DNA from: Atherix ibis
Taxonomy: Eukaryota; Arthropoda; Insecta; Diptera; Athericidae
Assembly (NCBI GenBank): GCA_958298945.1
Contig: CATQJD010000003.1
Location: forward strand, 124,001 to 188,000
Reading direction: 5' to 3'
DNA: 64,000 bases
In this document: one piece after another, positions 40,260 through 56,635 of the stretch
Layout: the number at the start of each line of letters is the position of its first letter
Position numbering within the stretch: position 1 is the stretch's first letter
The notes under the pieces: model-generated
The model's input: only the letters and a program-made list of their open reading frames with translations
Told to the model about the DNA's origin: nothing
Databases searched by the model: none
Made by a program: the position numbers and the translations under genes

Positions 40260-42450
40260 ACATACTACTTCATATTCCTCTTAAACATACTACTTCATAT
40301 TCCTCTTAAACATACTACTTCATATTCCTCTTAAACATACTACTTCATATTCCTCTTAAACATACTACTTCATATTCCTCTTAAACATACTACTGCATAT
40401 TCCTCTTAAATGTACTACTTCATATTCCCTTTAAATATACTACTGCATATTCCTCTTAAACATACTACTGCATATTCCTCTTTAACATACTACTTTATAT
40501 TCCTTTTAAACATACTACTTTATATTCCTCTTAAACATACTACTTCATATTCCTCTTAAATATACTACTTCATATATCTCTTAAACATACTGCTTCATAT
40601 TCCTCTTAAATATACTACTTCATATATCTCTTAAACATACTGCTTCATATTCCTCTTAAACATACTACTTCAGATTCCTCTTAAATATACTACTTCATAT
40701 TCCCCTTAAACATACTACTTCATATTCCACTTAAATATACTACTTCGTATTCCTCTTAAACATACTACTACATATTCCTCTTAAACATACTACTGCATAT
40801 TCCTCTTAAACATACTACTTTATATTCCTTTTAAACATACTACTTCATATTCCTCTTAAATATACTACTTCATATTCCCTTTAAATATACTACTTCATAT
40901 TCCTCTTAAACATACTACTTCATATTCCTCTTAAACATACTACTTCATATTCCTCTTAAACATACTACTTCATATTCCTCTTAAACATTTTACTTCATAT
41001 TACTCTTAAACATACTACTTCATATTCCTCTTAAATATACTACTTTATATTCCTTTTAAACATACTACTTCATATTCCACTTAAATATACTACTTCATAT
41101 TCCTCTTAAACATACTACTTCATATTCCTCTTAAACATACTACTTCATATTCCTCTTAAACATACTACTTCATATTCCTCTTAAACATACTACTTCATAT
41201 TCCTCTTAAACATACTACTGCATATTCCTCTTAAATATACTACTTCATATTCCCTTTAAATATACCACTTCATATTCGTCTTAATTAAACTACTTCATAT
41301 TCCTCTTAAACATACTACTTCATATTCCTCTTAAATATACTACTTCATATTCCTCTTAAACATACTACTTCATATTCCTCTTAAACATACTACTTCATAT
41401 TTTTCTTAAACATACTACTTCATATTCCTCTTAAACATACTACTTCATATTCCTCTTAAACATACTACTTCATATTCCTCTTAAATATACTACTTCATAT
41501 TCCTCTTAAACATACTACTTCATATTCCTCTTAAACATACTACTTCACATTCCTCTTAAACATACTACTTTATATTCTTCTTAAACATACTACTTCATAT
41601 TCCTCTTAAATATACTACTTCATATACCTCTTAAACATACTACTTCATATTCCTCTTAAATATACAAGTTCATATTCCTCTTAAGCATACTACTTCATAT
41701 TCCTCTTAAACATACTGCTTCATATACCTCTTAAACATACTACTTCATATTCCTCTTAAACATACTACTTCATATTTCTCTTAAATATACTACTTCATAT
41801 TCTTCTTAAACATACTACTTCATATTCCTCTTAAACATACTACTTCATATTCCTCTTAAACATACTACTTCATATTCCTCTTAAACATACTACTTCATAT
41901 TCCTCTTAAACATACTACTTCATATTCCTCTTAAACATACTACTACATATTCCTCTTAAATGTACTACTTCATATTCCCTTTAAATATACTACTTCATAT
42001 TCCTCTTAAACATACTACTGCATATTTCTCTTTAACATACTACTTTATATTCCTTTTAAACATACTACTTTATATTCCTCTTAAACATACTACTTCATAT
42101 TCCTCTTAAATATACTACTTCATATATCTCTTAAACATACTGCTTCATATTCCTCTTAAATATATTACTTCATATATCTCTTAAACATACTGCTTCATAT
42201 TCCTCTTAAACATACTACTTCATATTCCTCTTAAATATACTACTTCATATTCCTCTTAAACATACTACTTCATATTCCACTTAAATATACTACTTCGTAT
42301 TCCTCTTAAACATACTTGTGCATATTCCTCTTAAACATACTACTTCATATTCCTCTTAAACATACTACTTCATATTCCTCTTAAACATACTACTTCATAT
42401 TCCTCTTAAACATACTACTTCATATTACTCTTAAACATACTACTTCATAT
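40260..42450. repeat. 1,550-bp spaced repeat of the AAATGTAC cassette
   Basis: AAATGTAC (40,411/41,961), CCCTTTAAATAT, CTGCAT, CTCTTTAACAT, CTTTATATT with CCTTTTAAAC, two TATATCTC / CATACTGC pairs, and CCACTTAAATAT with TTCGTATT follow in the same order at 62 monomers. The same cassette occurs again at 48,857, 56,653, 58,703 and 62,429. Confidence 0.82.
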
Positions 42451-43176
42451 TCCTCTTAAATATACTACTTTATATTCCTTTTAAACATACTACTTCATAT
42501 TCCTCTTAAATATACTACTTCATATTCCTCTTAAACATACTACTTCATATTCCTCTTAAACATACTACTTCATATTCCTCTTAAACATACTACTTCATAT
42601 TCCTCTTAAACATACTACTTCATATTCCTCTTAAACATACTACTTCATATTGCTCTTAAACATACTACTTCATATTCCACTTAAATATACTACTTCGTAT
42701 TCCTCTTAAACATACTACTGCATATTCCTCTTAAACATACTACTGCATATTCCTCTTAAACATACTACTTTATATTCCTTTTAAACATACTACTTCATAT
42801 TCCTCTTAAATATACTACTTCATATTCACTTTAAATATACTACTTCATATTCCTCTTAAACATACTACTTTATATTCCTCTTAAACATACTACTTCATAT
42901 TCCTCTTAAACATACTACTTCATATTCCTCTTAAACAAACTACTTCATATTACTCTTAAACATACTACTTCATATTCCTCTTAAATATACTACTTTATAT
43001 TCCTTTTAAACATACTACTTCATATTCCTCTTAAATATACTTCTTCATATTCCTCTTAAACATACTACTTCATATTCCTCTTAAACATACTACTTCATAT
43101 TCCTCTTAAACATACTACTTCATATTCCTCTTAAACATACTACTTCATATTCCTCTTAAACATACTACTTCATATT

Positions 43177-43200
43177 CCTCTTAAATATACTACTTCATAT
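43177..43200. repeat. 24-bp monomer before CCCCTTAAAT
   Basis: CATATCCCC replaces CATATTCCC, one T lost at the monomer joint. It is duplicated at 50,973. Confidence 0.9.
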
Positions 43201-45650
43201 CCCCTTAAATATACTACTTCATATTCCTATTAAACAAACTACTTCATATTCCTCTTAAACATACTACTTCATATTCCTCTTAAATATAATACTTCATATT
43301 CCTCTTAAACATACTACTTCATATTCCTCTTAAACATACTACTTCATATTCCTCTTAAACATACTACTTCATATTCCTCTTAAATATACTACTTCATATT
43401 CCTCTTAAACATACTACTTCATATTCCTCTTAAACATACTACTTCATATTCCTCTTAAACATACTACTTCATATTCTTCTTAAACATACTACTTCATATT
43501 CCTTTTAAATGTCCTACTTCACATTCCTCTTAAACTTACTGCTTCAAATTCCTCTTAAACATACTACTTAATATTCCTCTTAAACATACTACTTCATATT
43601 CCTCTTAAACATACTACTTCATATTCCTCTTAAACATACTACTTCATATTCCCTTTAAATATTCTACTTCATATTCCTCTTAAACATACTACTTTATATT
43701 CCTTTTAAACATACTACTTCATATTCCTCTTAAATATACTACTTCATATTCCCTTTAAATATACTACTTCATATTTCTCTTAAACATACTACTTTATATT
43801 CCTCTTAAACATACTACTTCATATTCCTCTTAAACATACTACTTCATATTCCTCTTAAACAAACTACTTCATATTACTCTTAAACATACTACTTCATATT
43901 CCTCTTAAATATACTACTTTATATTCCTTTTAAACATACTACTTCATATTCCTCTTAAATATACTACTTCATATTCCTCCTAAGCATACTACTTCATATT
44001 CCTCTTAAATATACTACTTCACATTCCTCTTAAATATACTACTTCACATTCCTCTTAAACATACTACTTCATATTCCTCTTAAACATACTACTTCATATT
44101 CTTCTTAAACATACTACTTCATATTCCTCTTAAACATACTACTTCATATTCATCTTAAACATACTACTTCATATTCCTCTTAAACAAACTACTTCATATT
44201 CCTCTTAAATATACTACTTCGTATTCCTCTTAACCATACTACTTCATATTCCTCTTAAACATACTACTTCACATTCCTCTTAAACATACTTCTTCATATT
44301 CCTCTTAAACATACTACTTCATATTCCTCTTAAATATACTACTTCATATATCTCTTAAACATACTGCTTCATATTCCTCTTAAATATATTACTTCATATA
44401 TCTCTTAAACATAATGCTTCATATTCTTCTTAAACATACTACTTCATATTCCTCTTAAATATACTACTTCCTATTCCTCTTAAACATACTACTTCATATT
44501 CCACTTAAATATACTACTTCGTATTCCTCTTAAACATACTACTGCATATTCCTCTTAAACATACTACTTCATATTCCTCTTAAACATACTACTTCATATT
44601 CCTCTTAAACATACTACTTCATATTCCTCTTAAACATACTACTTCATATTACTCTTAAACATACTACTTCATATTCCTCTTAAATATACTACTTTATATT
44701 CCTTTAAAACATACTACTTCATATTCCTCTTAAATATACTACTTCATATTCCTCTTAAACATACTATTTCATATTCCTCTTAAACATACTACTTCATATT
44801 CCTCTTAAACATACTACTTCATATTCCTCTTAAACATACTACTTCATATTCCTCTTAAACATACTACTTCATATTCCTCTTAAATATACTACCTCATATT
44901 CCCTTTAAATATACTACTTCATATTCCTCTTAAACAAACTACTTCATATTCCTCTTAAACATACTACTTCATATTCCTCTTAAATATACTACTTCATATT
45001 CCTCTTAAACATACTACTTCATATTCCTCTTAAACATACTACTTCATATTCCTCTTAAACATACTACTTCATATTCCTCTTAAACATACTACTTCATATT
45101 CCTCTTAAACATACTACTTCATATTCCTCTTAAATATACTACTTCATATTCCTCTTAAGCATACTACTTCATATTCCTCTTAAACATACTACTTCACATT
45201 CCTCTTAAACATACTACTTCATATTCCTCTTAAACATACTACGTCATATTCCTCTTAAATATACTACTTCATATTCCTCTTAAACTTACTGCTTCAAATG
45301 CCTCTTAAACGTATTACTTCATATTCCTCTTAAACATACTACTTTATATTCCTCTTAAACATACTACTTCATATTCCTCTTAAACATACTACTTCATATT
45401 CCTCTTAAACAAACTACTTCATATTACTCTTAAACATACTACTTCATATTCCTCTTAAATATACTACTTTATATTCCTTTTAAACATACTACTTCATATT
45501 CCTCTTAAATATACTACTTCATATTCCTCTTAAACATACTACTTCATATTCCTCTTAAACATACTACTTCATATTCCTCTTAAACATACTACTTCATATT
45601 CCTCTTAAACATACTACTTCATATTCCTCTTAAACATACTACTTCATATT

Positions 45651-45674
45651 CCTCTTAAATATACTACTTCATAT
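45651..45674. repeat. 24-bp monomer before CCCTTTAAAT
   Basis: CATATCCCTTT has lost one T relative to CATATTCCCTTT. It is duplicated at 53,447. The same form occurs at 46,500 and 63,269. Confidence 0.9.
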
Positions 45675-46499
45675 CCCTTTAAATATACTACTTCATATTC
45701 CTCTTAAACAAACTCCTTCATATTCCTCTTAAACATACTACTTCATATTCCTCTTAAATATAATACTTCATATTCCTCTTAAACATACTACTTCATATTC
45801 CTCTTAAACAAACTACTTCATATTCCTCTTAAACATACTACTTCATATTCCTCTTAAATACACTACTTCATATTCCTCTTAAACATACTACTTCATATTC
45901 CTCTTAAACATACTACTTCATATTCCTCTTAAACATACTACTTCATATTCCTCTTAAACATACTACTTCATATTCCTTTTAAATATCCTACTTCATATTC
46001 CTCTTAAACATACTACTTCATATTCCCTTTAAATATACTACTTCATATTCTTCTTAAACATACTACTTTATATTCCTTTTAAACATACTACTTCATATTC
46101 CTCTTAAATATACTACTTCATATTCCCTTTAAATATACTACTTCATATTCCTCTTAAACATACTACTTTATATTCCTCTTAAACATACTACTTCATATTC
46201 CTCTTAAACATACTACTTCATATTCCTCTTAAACAAACTACTTCATATTACTCTTAAACATACTACTTCATATTCCTCTTAAATATACTACTTTATATTC
46301 CTTTTAAACATACTACTTCATATTCCTCTTAAATATACTACTTCATATTCCTCCTAAGCATACTACTTCATATTCCTCTTAAATATACTACTTCACATTC
46401 CTCTTAAATATACTACTTCACATTCCTCTTAAACATACTACTTCATATTCCTCTTAAACATACTACTTCATATTCCTCTTAAATATACTACTTCATATT

Positions 46500-46523
46500 C
46501 CTCTTAAATATACTACTTCATAT
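46500..46523. repeat. 24-bp monomer before CCCTTTAAAT, second in the unit
   Basis: Same one-T loss as at 45,651, about 850 bp downstream, with the same AAACAAAC neighbour. It is probably an internal copy. It is duplicated at 54,296. Confidence 0.9.
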
Positions 46524-46923
46524 CCCTTTAAATATACTACTTCATATTCCTCTTAAACAAACTACTTCATATTCCTCTTAAACATACTACTTCATATTCC
46601 TCTTAAATATAATACTTCATATTCCTCTTAAACATACTACTTCATATTCCTCTTAAACATACTACTTCATATTCCTCTTAAACATACTACTTCATATTCC
46701 TCTTAAATACACTACTTCATATTCCTCTTAAACATACTACTTCGTATTCCTCTTAACCATACTACTTCATATTCCTCTTAAACATACTACTTCACATTCC
46801 TCTTAAACATACTTCTTCATATTCCTCTTAAACATACTACTTCATATTCCTCTTAAATATACTACTTCATATATCTCTTAAACATACTGCTTCATATTCC
46901 TCTTAAATATATTACTTCATATA

Positions 46924-46947
46924 TCTCTTAAACATACTGCTTCATAT
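46924..46947. repeat. 24-bp monomer before a seven-T run
   Basis: CATA is followed by seven Ts and then AAAC, where the consensus has TTCCTCTT. Both Cs and the third C changed or were lost and one base is gone. It is duplicated at 54,720. Confidence 0.88.
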
Positions 46948-49900
46948 TTTTTTAAACATACTACTTCATATTCCTCTTAAATATACTACTTCATATTCCT
47001 CTTAAACATACTACTTCATATTCCACTTAAATATACTACTTCGTATTCCTCTTAAACATACTACTGCATATTCCTCTTAAACATACTACTTCATATTCCT
47101 CTTAAACATACTACTTCATATTCCTCTTAAACATACTACTTCATATTCCTCTTAAACATACTACTTCATATTACTCTTAAACATACTATTTCATATTCCT
47201 CTTAAATATACTACTTTATATTCCTTTTAAACATACTACTTCATATTCCTCTTAAATATATTACTACATATTCCTCTTAAACATACTACTTCATATTCCT
47301 CTTAAACATACTACTTCATATTCCTCTTAAACATACTACTTCATATTCCTCTTAAACATACTACTTCATATTCCTCTTAAATATACTACCTCATATTCCC
47401 TTTAAATATACTACTTCATATTCCTCTTAAACAAACTACTTCATATTCCTCTTAAACATACTACTTCATATTCCTCTTAAATATACTACTTCATATTCCT
47501 CTTAAACATACTACTTCATATTCCTCTTAAACATACTACTTCATATTCCTCTTAAACATACTACTTCATATTCCTCTTAAACATGCTACTTCATATTCCT
47601 CTTAAACATACTACTTCATATTCCTCTTAAATATACTACTTCATATTCCTCTTAAGCATACTACTTCATATTCCTCTTAAACATACTACTTCACATTCCT
47701 CTTAAACATACTACTTCATATTCCTCTTAAACATACTACGTCATATTCCTCTTAAATATACTACTTCATATTCCTCTTAAACTTACTGCTTCAAATTCAT
47801 CTTAAACATATTACTTCATATTCCTCTTAAACATACTACTTCATATTCCTCTTAAACATACTACTTCATATTCCTCTTAAACATACTACTTCATATTCCC
47901 TTTAAATATACTACTTCATATTCCTCTTAAACATACTATTTCATATTCCTCCTAAGCATACTACTTCATATTCCTCTTAAATATACTACTTCACATTCCT
48001 CTTAAATATACTACTTCGCAATCCTCTTAAACATACTACTTCATATTCCTCTTAAACATACTACTTCATATTCCTCTAAAACATTCTACTTCATATTCCT
48101 CTTAAACATACTACTTCATATTCATCTTAAACATACTACTTCATATTCCTCTTAAACATACTACTTCATATTCCTCTTAAATATACTACTTCGTATTCCT
48201 CTTAACCATACTACTTCATATTCCTCTTAAACATACTACTTCACATTCCTCTTAAACATACTTCTTCATATTCCTCTTAAACATACTACTTCATATTCCT
48301 CTTAAACATACTACTTCATTTTTCTCTTAAACATACTACTTCATATTCCTCTTAAATATACTACTTCGTATTCCTCTTAAACATACTACTTCATATTCCA
48401 CTTAAATATACTACTTCATATTCCTCTTAAATATACTACTTCATATATCTCTTAAACATACTACTTCATATTCCTCTTAAACATACTACTTCATATTCCT
48501 CTTAAATATACTACTTCATATTCCTCTTAAATATACTACTTCATATTCCTCTTAAGCATACTACTTCATATTCCTCTTAAACGTACTACTTCATATACCT
48601 CTTAAACATACTACTTCATATTCCTCTTAAACATACTACTTCATATTCCTCTTAAATATACTACTTCATATTCCTCTTAAACATACTACTTCATATTCCT
48701 CTTAAACATACTACTTCATATTCCTCTTAAACATACTACTTCATATTCCTCTTAAACATACTACTTCATATTCCTCTTAAACATACTACTTCATATTCCT
48801 CTTAAACATACTACTTCATATTCCTCTTAAACATACTACTGCATGTTCCTCTTAAATGTACTACTTCATATTCCCTTTAAATATACTACTTCATATTCCT
48901 CTTAAACATACTACTGCATATTCCTCTTTAACATACTACTTTATATTCCTTTTAAACATTCTACTTTATATTCCTATTAAACATACTACTTCATATTCCT
49001 CTTAAATATATTACTTCATATATCTCTTAAACATACTGCTTCATATTCCTCTTAAATATATTACTTCATATATCTCTTAAACATACTGCTTCATATTCCT
49101 CTTAAACATACTACTTCATATTCCTCTTAAATATACTACTTCATATTCCTCTTAAACATACTACTTCATATTCCACTTAAATATACTACTTCGTATTCCT
49201 CTTAAACATACTACTGCATATTCCTCTTAAACATACTACTTCATATTCCTCTTAAACATACTACTTTATATTCCTCTTAAATATACTACTTTATATTCCT
49301 TTTAAACATACTATTTCATATTCCTCTTAAATATACTACTTCATATTCCTCTTAAACATACTACTTCATATTCCTCTTAAACATACTACTTCATATTCCT
49401 CTTAAACATACTACTTCATATTCCTCTTAAACATACTACTTCATATTCCTCTTAAACATACTACTTCATTCTCCTCTTAAATATACTACCTCATATTCCC
49501 TTTAAATATACAACTTCATATTCCTCTTAAACAAACTACTTCATATTCCTCTTAAACATACTACTTCATATTCCTCTTAAATAGACTACTTCATATTCCT
49601 CTTAAACATACTACTTCATATTCCTCTTAAGCATACTACTTCATATTCCTCTTAAACATACTACTTCATATTCCCCTTAAACATATTACTTCATATTCCT
49701 CTTAAACATACTACTTCATATTCCTCTTAAATATACTACTTCATATTCCTCTTAAGCATACTACTTCATATTCCTCTTAAACATACTACTTCACATTCCT
49801 CTTAAACATACTACTTCATAATTCTCTTAAACATACTACGTCATATTCCTCTTAAATATACTACTTCATATTCCTCTTAAACTTACTGCTTCAAATTCCT

Positions 49901-50972
49901 CTTAAACATATTACTTCATATTCCTCTTAAACATACTACTTCATATTCCTCTTAAAAATACTACTTCATATTCCTCTTAAACATACTACTTCATATTCCC
50001 TTTAAATATACTACTTCATATTCCTCTTAAACATACTACTTCATATTCCTCCTAAGCATACTACTTCATATTCCTCTTAAATATACTACTTCACATTCCT
50101 CTTAAATATACTACTTCGCATTCCTCTTAAACATACTACTTCATATTCCTCTTAAACATACTACTTCATATTCCTCTTAAACATACTACTTCATATTCCT
50201 CTTAAACATACTACTTCATATTCATCTTGCACATACTACTTCATATTCCTCTTAAACATACTACTTCACATTCCTCTTAAACATACTACTTCATATTCCT
50301 CTTAAACATACTACGTCATATTCCTCTTAAATATACTACTTCATATTCCTCTTAAACTTACTGCTTCAAATTCATCTTAAACATATTACTTCATATTCCT
50401 CTTAAACATACTACTTCATATTCCTCTTAAACATACTACTTCATATTCCTCTTAAACATACTACTTCATATTCCCTTTAAATATACTACTTCATATTCCT
50501 CTTAAACATACTACTTCATATTCCTCCTAAGCATACTACTTCATATTCCTCTTAAATATACTACTTCACATTCCTCTTAAATATACTACTTCGCAATCCT
50601 CTTAAACATACTACTTCATATTCCTCTTAAACATACTACTTCATATTCCTCTTAAACATTCTACTTCATATTCCTCTTAAACATACTACTTCATATTCAT
50701 CTTAAACATACTACTTCATATTCCTCTTAAACATACTACTTCATATTCCTCTTAAATATACTACTTCGTATTCCTCTTAACCATACTACTTCATATTCCT
50801 CTTAAACATACTACTTCACATTCCTCTTAAATATACTTCTTCATATTCCTCTTAAACATACTACTTCATATTCCTCTTAAACATACTACTTCATATTCCT
50901 CTTAAACATACTACTTCATATTCCTCTTAAACATACTACTTCATATTCCTCTTAAACATACTACTTCATATT

Positions 50973-50996
50973 CCTCTTAAATATACTACTTCATAT
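50973..50996. repeat. 24-bp monomer before CCCCTTAAAT, second copy
   Basis: Duplicate of 43,177 at 7,796 bp, just inside the start of the second long unit. Confidence 0.9.
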
Positions 50997-53446
50997 CCCC
51001 TTAAATATACTACTTCATATTCCTATTAAACAAACTACTTCATATTCCTCTTAAACATACTACTTCATATTCCTCTTAAATATAATACTTCATATTCCTC
51101 TTAAACATACTACTTCATATTCCTCTTAAACATACTACTTCATATTCCTCTTAAACATACTACTTCATATTCCTCTTAAATATACTACTTCATATTCCTC
51201 TTAAACATACTACTTCATATTCCTCTTAAACATACTACTTCATATTCCTCTTAAACATACTACTTCATATTCTTCTTAAACATACTACTTCATATTCCTT
51301 TTAAATATCCTACTTCACATTCCTCTTAAACTTACTGCTTCAAATTCCTCTTAAACATACTACTTAATATTCCTCTTAAACATACTACTTCATATTCCTC
51401 TTAAACATACTACTTCATATTCCTCTTAAACATACTACTTCATATTCCCTTTAAATATTCTACTTCATATTCCTCTTAAACATACTACTTTATATTCCTT
51501 TTAAACATACTACTTCATATTCCTCTTAAATATACTACTTCATATTCCCTTTAAATATACTACTTCATATTTCTCTTAAACATACTACTTTATATTCCTC
51601 TTAAACATACTACTTCATATTCCTCTTAAACATACTACTTCATATTCCTCTTAAACAAACTACTTCATATTACTCTTAAACATACTACTTCATATTCCTC
51701 TTAAATATACTACTTTATATTCCTTTTAAACATACTACTTCATATTCCTCTTAAATATACTACTTCATATTCCTCCTAAGCATACTACTTCATATTCCTC
51801 TTAAATATACTACTTCACATTCCTCTTAAATATACTACTTCACATTCCTCTTAAACATACTACTTCATATTCCTCTTAAACATACTACTTCATATTCTTC
51901 TTAAACATACTACTTCATATTCCTCTTAAACATACTACTTCATATTCATCTTAAACATACTACTTCATATTCCTCTTAAACAAACTACTTCATATTCCTC
52001 TTAAATATACTACTTCGTATTCCTCTTAACCATACTACTTCATATTCCTCTTAAACATACTACTTCACATTCCTCTTAAACATACTTCTTCATATTCCTC
52101 TTAAACATACTACTTCATATTCCTCTTAAATATACTACTTCATATATCTCTTAAACATACTGCTTCATATTCCTCTTAAATATATTACTTCATATATCTC
52201 TTAAACATAATGCTTCATATTCTTCTTAAACATACTACTTCATATTCCTCTTAAATATACTACTTCCTATTCCTCTTAAACATACTACTTCATATTCCAC
52301 TTAAATATACTACTTCGTATTCCTCTTAAACATACTACTGCATATTCCTCTTAAACATACTACTTCATATTCCTCTTAAACATACTACTTCATATTCCTC
52401 TTAAACATACTACTTCATATTCCTCTTAAACATACTACTTCATATTACTCTTAAACATACTACTTCATATTCCTCTTAAATATACTACTTTATATTCCTT
52501 TAAAACATACTACTTCATATTCCTCTTAAATATACTACTTCATATTCCTCTTAAACATACTATTTCATATTCCTCTTAAACATACTACTTCATATTCCTC
52601 TTAAACATACTACTTCATATTCCTCTTAAACATACTACTTCATATTCCTCTTAAACATACTACTTCATATTCCTCTTAAATATACTACCTCATATTCCCT
52701 TTAAATATACTACTTCATATTCCTCTTAAACAAACTACTTCATATTCCTCTTAAACATACTACTTCATATTCCTCTTAAATATACTACTTCATATTCCTC
52801 TTAAACATACTACTTCATATTCCTCTTAAACATACTACTTCATATTCCTCTTAAACATACTACTTCATATTCCTCTTAAACATACTACTTCATATTCCTC
52901 TTAAACATACTACTTCATATTCCTCTTAAATATACTACTTCATATTCCTCTTAAGCATACTACTTCATATTCCTCTTAAACATACTACTTCACATTCCTC
53001 TTAAACATACTACTTCATATTCCTCTTAAACATACTACGTCATATTCCTCTTAAATATACTACTTCATATTCCTCTTAAACTTACTGCTTCAAATTCCTC
53101 TTAAACGTATTACTTCATATTCCTCTTAAACATACTACTTTATATTCCTCTTAAACATACTACTTCATATTCCTCTTAAACATACTACTTCATATTCCTC
53201 TTAAACAAACTACTTCATATTACTCTTAAACATACTACTTCATATTCCTCTTAAATATACTACTTTATATTCCTTTTAAACATACTACTTCATATTCCTC
53301 TTAAATATACTACTTCATATTCCTCTTAAACATACTACTTCATATTCCTCTTAAACATACTACTTCATATTCCTCTTAAACATACTACTTCATATTCCTC
53401 TTAAACATACTACTTCATATTCCTCTTAAACATACTACTTCATATT

Positions 53447-53470
53447 CCTCTTAAATATACTACTTCATAT
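53447..53470. repeat. 24-bp monomer before CCCTTTAAAT, duplicate of 45,651
   Basis: Same one-T loss and same following AAACAAACTCC monomer as the first long unit. Confidence 0.9.
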
Positions 53471-54295
53471 CCCTTTAAATATACTACTTCATATTCCTCT
53501 TAAACAAACTCCTTCATATTCCTCTTAAACATACTACTTCATATTCCTCTTAAATATAATACTTCATATTCCTCTTAAACATACTACTTCATATTCCTCT
53601 TAAACAAACTACTTCATATTCCTCTTAAACATACTACTTCATATTCCTCTTAAATACACTACTTCATATTCCTCTTAAACATACTACTTCATATTCCTCT
53701 TAAACATACTACTTCATATTCCTCTTAAACATACTACTTCATATTCCTCTTAAACATACTACTTCATATTCCTTTTAAATATCCTACTTCATATTCCTCT
53801 TAAACATACTACTTCATATTCCCTTTAAATATACTACTTCATATTCTTCTTAAACATACTACTTTATATTCCTTTTAAACATACTACTTCATATTCCTCT
53901 TAAATATACTACTTCATATTCCCTTTAAATATACTACTTCATATTCCTCTTAAACATACTACTTTATATTCCTCTTAAACATACTACTTCATATTCCTCT
54001 TAAACATACTACTTCATATTCCTCTTAAACAAACTACTTCATATTACTCTTAAACATACTACTTCATATTCCTCTTAAATATACTACTTTATATTCCTTT
54101 TAAACATACTACTTCATATTCCTCTTAAATATACTACTTCATATTCCTCCTAAGCATACTACTTCATATTCCTCTTAAATATACTACTTCACATTCCTCT
54201 TAAATATACTACTTCACATTCCTCTTAAACATACTACTTCATATTCCTCTTAAACATACTACTTCATATTCCTCTTAAATATACTACTTCATATT

Positions 54296-54319
54296 CCTCT
54301 TAAATATACTACTTCATAT
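54296..54319. repeat. 24-bp monomer before CCCTTTAAAT, duplicate of 46,500
   Basis: Same one-T loss at the joint, 7,796 bp from its partner. Confidence 0.9.
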
Positions 54320-54719
54320 CCCTTTAAATATACTACTTCATATTCCTCTTAAACAAACTACTTCATATTCCTCTTAAACATACTACTTCATATTCCTCTT
54401 AAATATAATACTTCATATTCCTCTTAAACATACTACTTCATATTCCTCTTAAACATACTACTTCATATTCCTCTTAAACATACTACTTCATATTCCTCTT
54501 AAATACACTACTTCATATTCCTCTTAAACATACTACTTCGTATTCCTCTTAACCATACTACTTCATATTCCTCTTAAACATACTACTTCACATTCCTCTT
54601 AAACATACTTCTTCATATTCCTCTTAAACATACTACTTCATATTCCTCTTAAATATACTACTTCATATATCTCTTAAACATACTGCTTCATATTCCTCTT
54701 AAATATATTACTTCATATA

Positions 54720-54743
54720 TCTCTTAAACATACTGCTTCATAT
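54720..54743. repeat. 24-bp monomer before a seven-T run, duplicate of 46,924
   Basis: The seven-T run ends at 54,749 and is followed by AAAC, exactly as in the first unit. Confidence 0.88.
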
Positions 54744-56635
54744 TTTTTTAAACATACTACTTCATATTCCTCTTAAATATACTACTTCATATTCCTCTTA
54801 AACATACTACTTCATATTCCACTTAAATATACTACTTCGTATTCCTCTTAAACATACTACTGCATATTCCTCTTAAACATACTACTTCATATTCCTCTTA
54901 AACATACTACTTCATATTCCTCTTAAACATACTACTTCATATTCCTCTTAAACATACTACTTCATATTACTCTTAAACATACTATTTCATATTCCTCTTA
55001 AATATACTACTTTATATTCCTTTTAAACATACTACTTCATATTCCTCTTAAATATATTACTACATATTCCTCTTAAACATACTACTTCATATATTTCTTA
55101 AACATACTACTTCATATTCCTCTTAAACATACTACTTCATATTCCTCTTAAACATACTACTTCATATTCCTCTTAAATATACTACCTCATATTCCCTTTA
55201 AATATACTACTTCATATTCCTCTTAAACAAACTACTTCATATTCCTCTTAAACATACTACTTCATATTCCTCTTAAATATTCTACTTCATATTCCTCTTA
55301 AACATACTACTTCATATTCCTCTTAAACATACTACTTCATATTCCTCTTAAACATACTACTTCATATTCCTCTTAAACATGCTACTTCATATTCCTCTTA
55401 AACATACTACTTCATATTCCTCTTAAATATACTACTTCATATTCCTCTTAAGCATACTACTTCATATTCCTCTTAAACATACTACTTCACATTCCTCTTA
55501 AACATACTACTTCATATTCCTCTTAAACATACTACGTCATATTCCTCTTAAATATACTACTTCATATTCCTCTTAAACTTACTGCTTCAAATTCATCTTA
55601 AACATATTACTTCATATTCCTCTTAAACATACTACTTCATATTCCTCTTAAACATACTACTTCATATTCCTCTTAAACATACTACTTCATATTCCCTTTA
55701 AATATACTACTTCATATTCCTCTTAAACATACTATTTCATATTCCTCCTAAGCATACTACTTCATATTCCTCTTAAATATACTACTTCACATTCCTCTTA
55801 AATATACTACTTCGCAATCCTCTTAAACATACTACTTCATATTCCTCTTAAACATACTACTTCATATTCCTCTAAAACATTCTACTTCATATTCCTCTTA
55901 AACATACTACTTCATATTCATCTTAAACATACTACTTCATATTCCTCTTAAACATACAACTTCATATTCCTCTTAAATATACTACTTCGTATTCCTCTTA
56001 ACCATACTACTTCATATTCCTCTTAAACATACTACTTCACATTCCTCTTAAACATATTTCTTCATATTCCTCTTAAACATACTACTTCATATTCCTCTTA
56101 AACATACTACTTCATTTTTCTCTTAAACATACTACTTCATATTCCTCTTAAATATACTACTTCGTATTCCTCTTAAACATACTACTTCATATTCCACTTA
56201 AATATACTACTTCATATTCCTCTTAAATATACTACTTCATATATCTCTTAAACATACTACTTCATATTCCTCTTAAACATACTACTTCATATTCCTCTTA
56301 AATATACTACTTCATATTCCTCTTAAATATACTACTTCATATTCCTCTTAAGCATACTACTTCATATTCCTCTTAAACGTACTACTTCATATACCTCTTA
56401 AACATACTACTTCATATTCCTCTTAAACATACTACTTCATATTCCTCTTAAATATACTACTTCATATTCCTCTTAAACATACTACTTCATATTCCTCTTA
56501 AACATACTACTTCATATTCCTCTTAAACATACTACTTCATATTCCTCTTAAACATACTACTTCATATTCCTCTTAAACATACTACTTCATATTCCTCTTA
56601 AACATACTACTTCATATTCCTCTTAAACATACTAC

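Larger units (their letters stand above)
36427..43023. repeat. Transition domain rich in CTGCAT, CCACTT and TAAGCAT monomers
   Basis: After the last doublet the array keeps its 25-bp unit, but the variant mix changes. CTACTGCAT monomers, CCACTTAAATAT with TTCGTATT, TATATCTC with CATACTGC, and TAAGCAT become common. Local repeats are seen, for example CCACTTAAAC to CATGCTAC spaced 325 bp (38,278/38,603) and AAATGTAC spaced 1,550 bp (40,411/41,961). No kilobase-scale near-identical duplication was found here. Confidence 0.7.
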
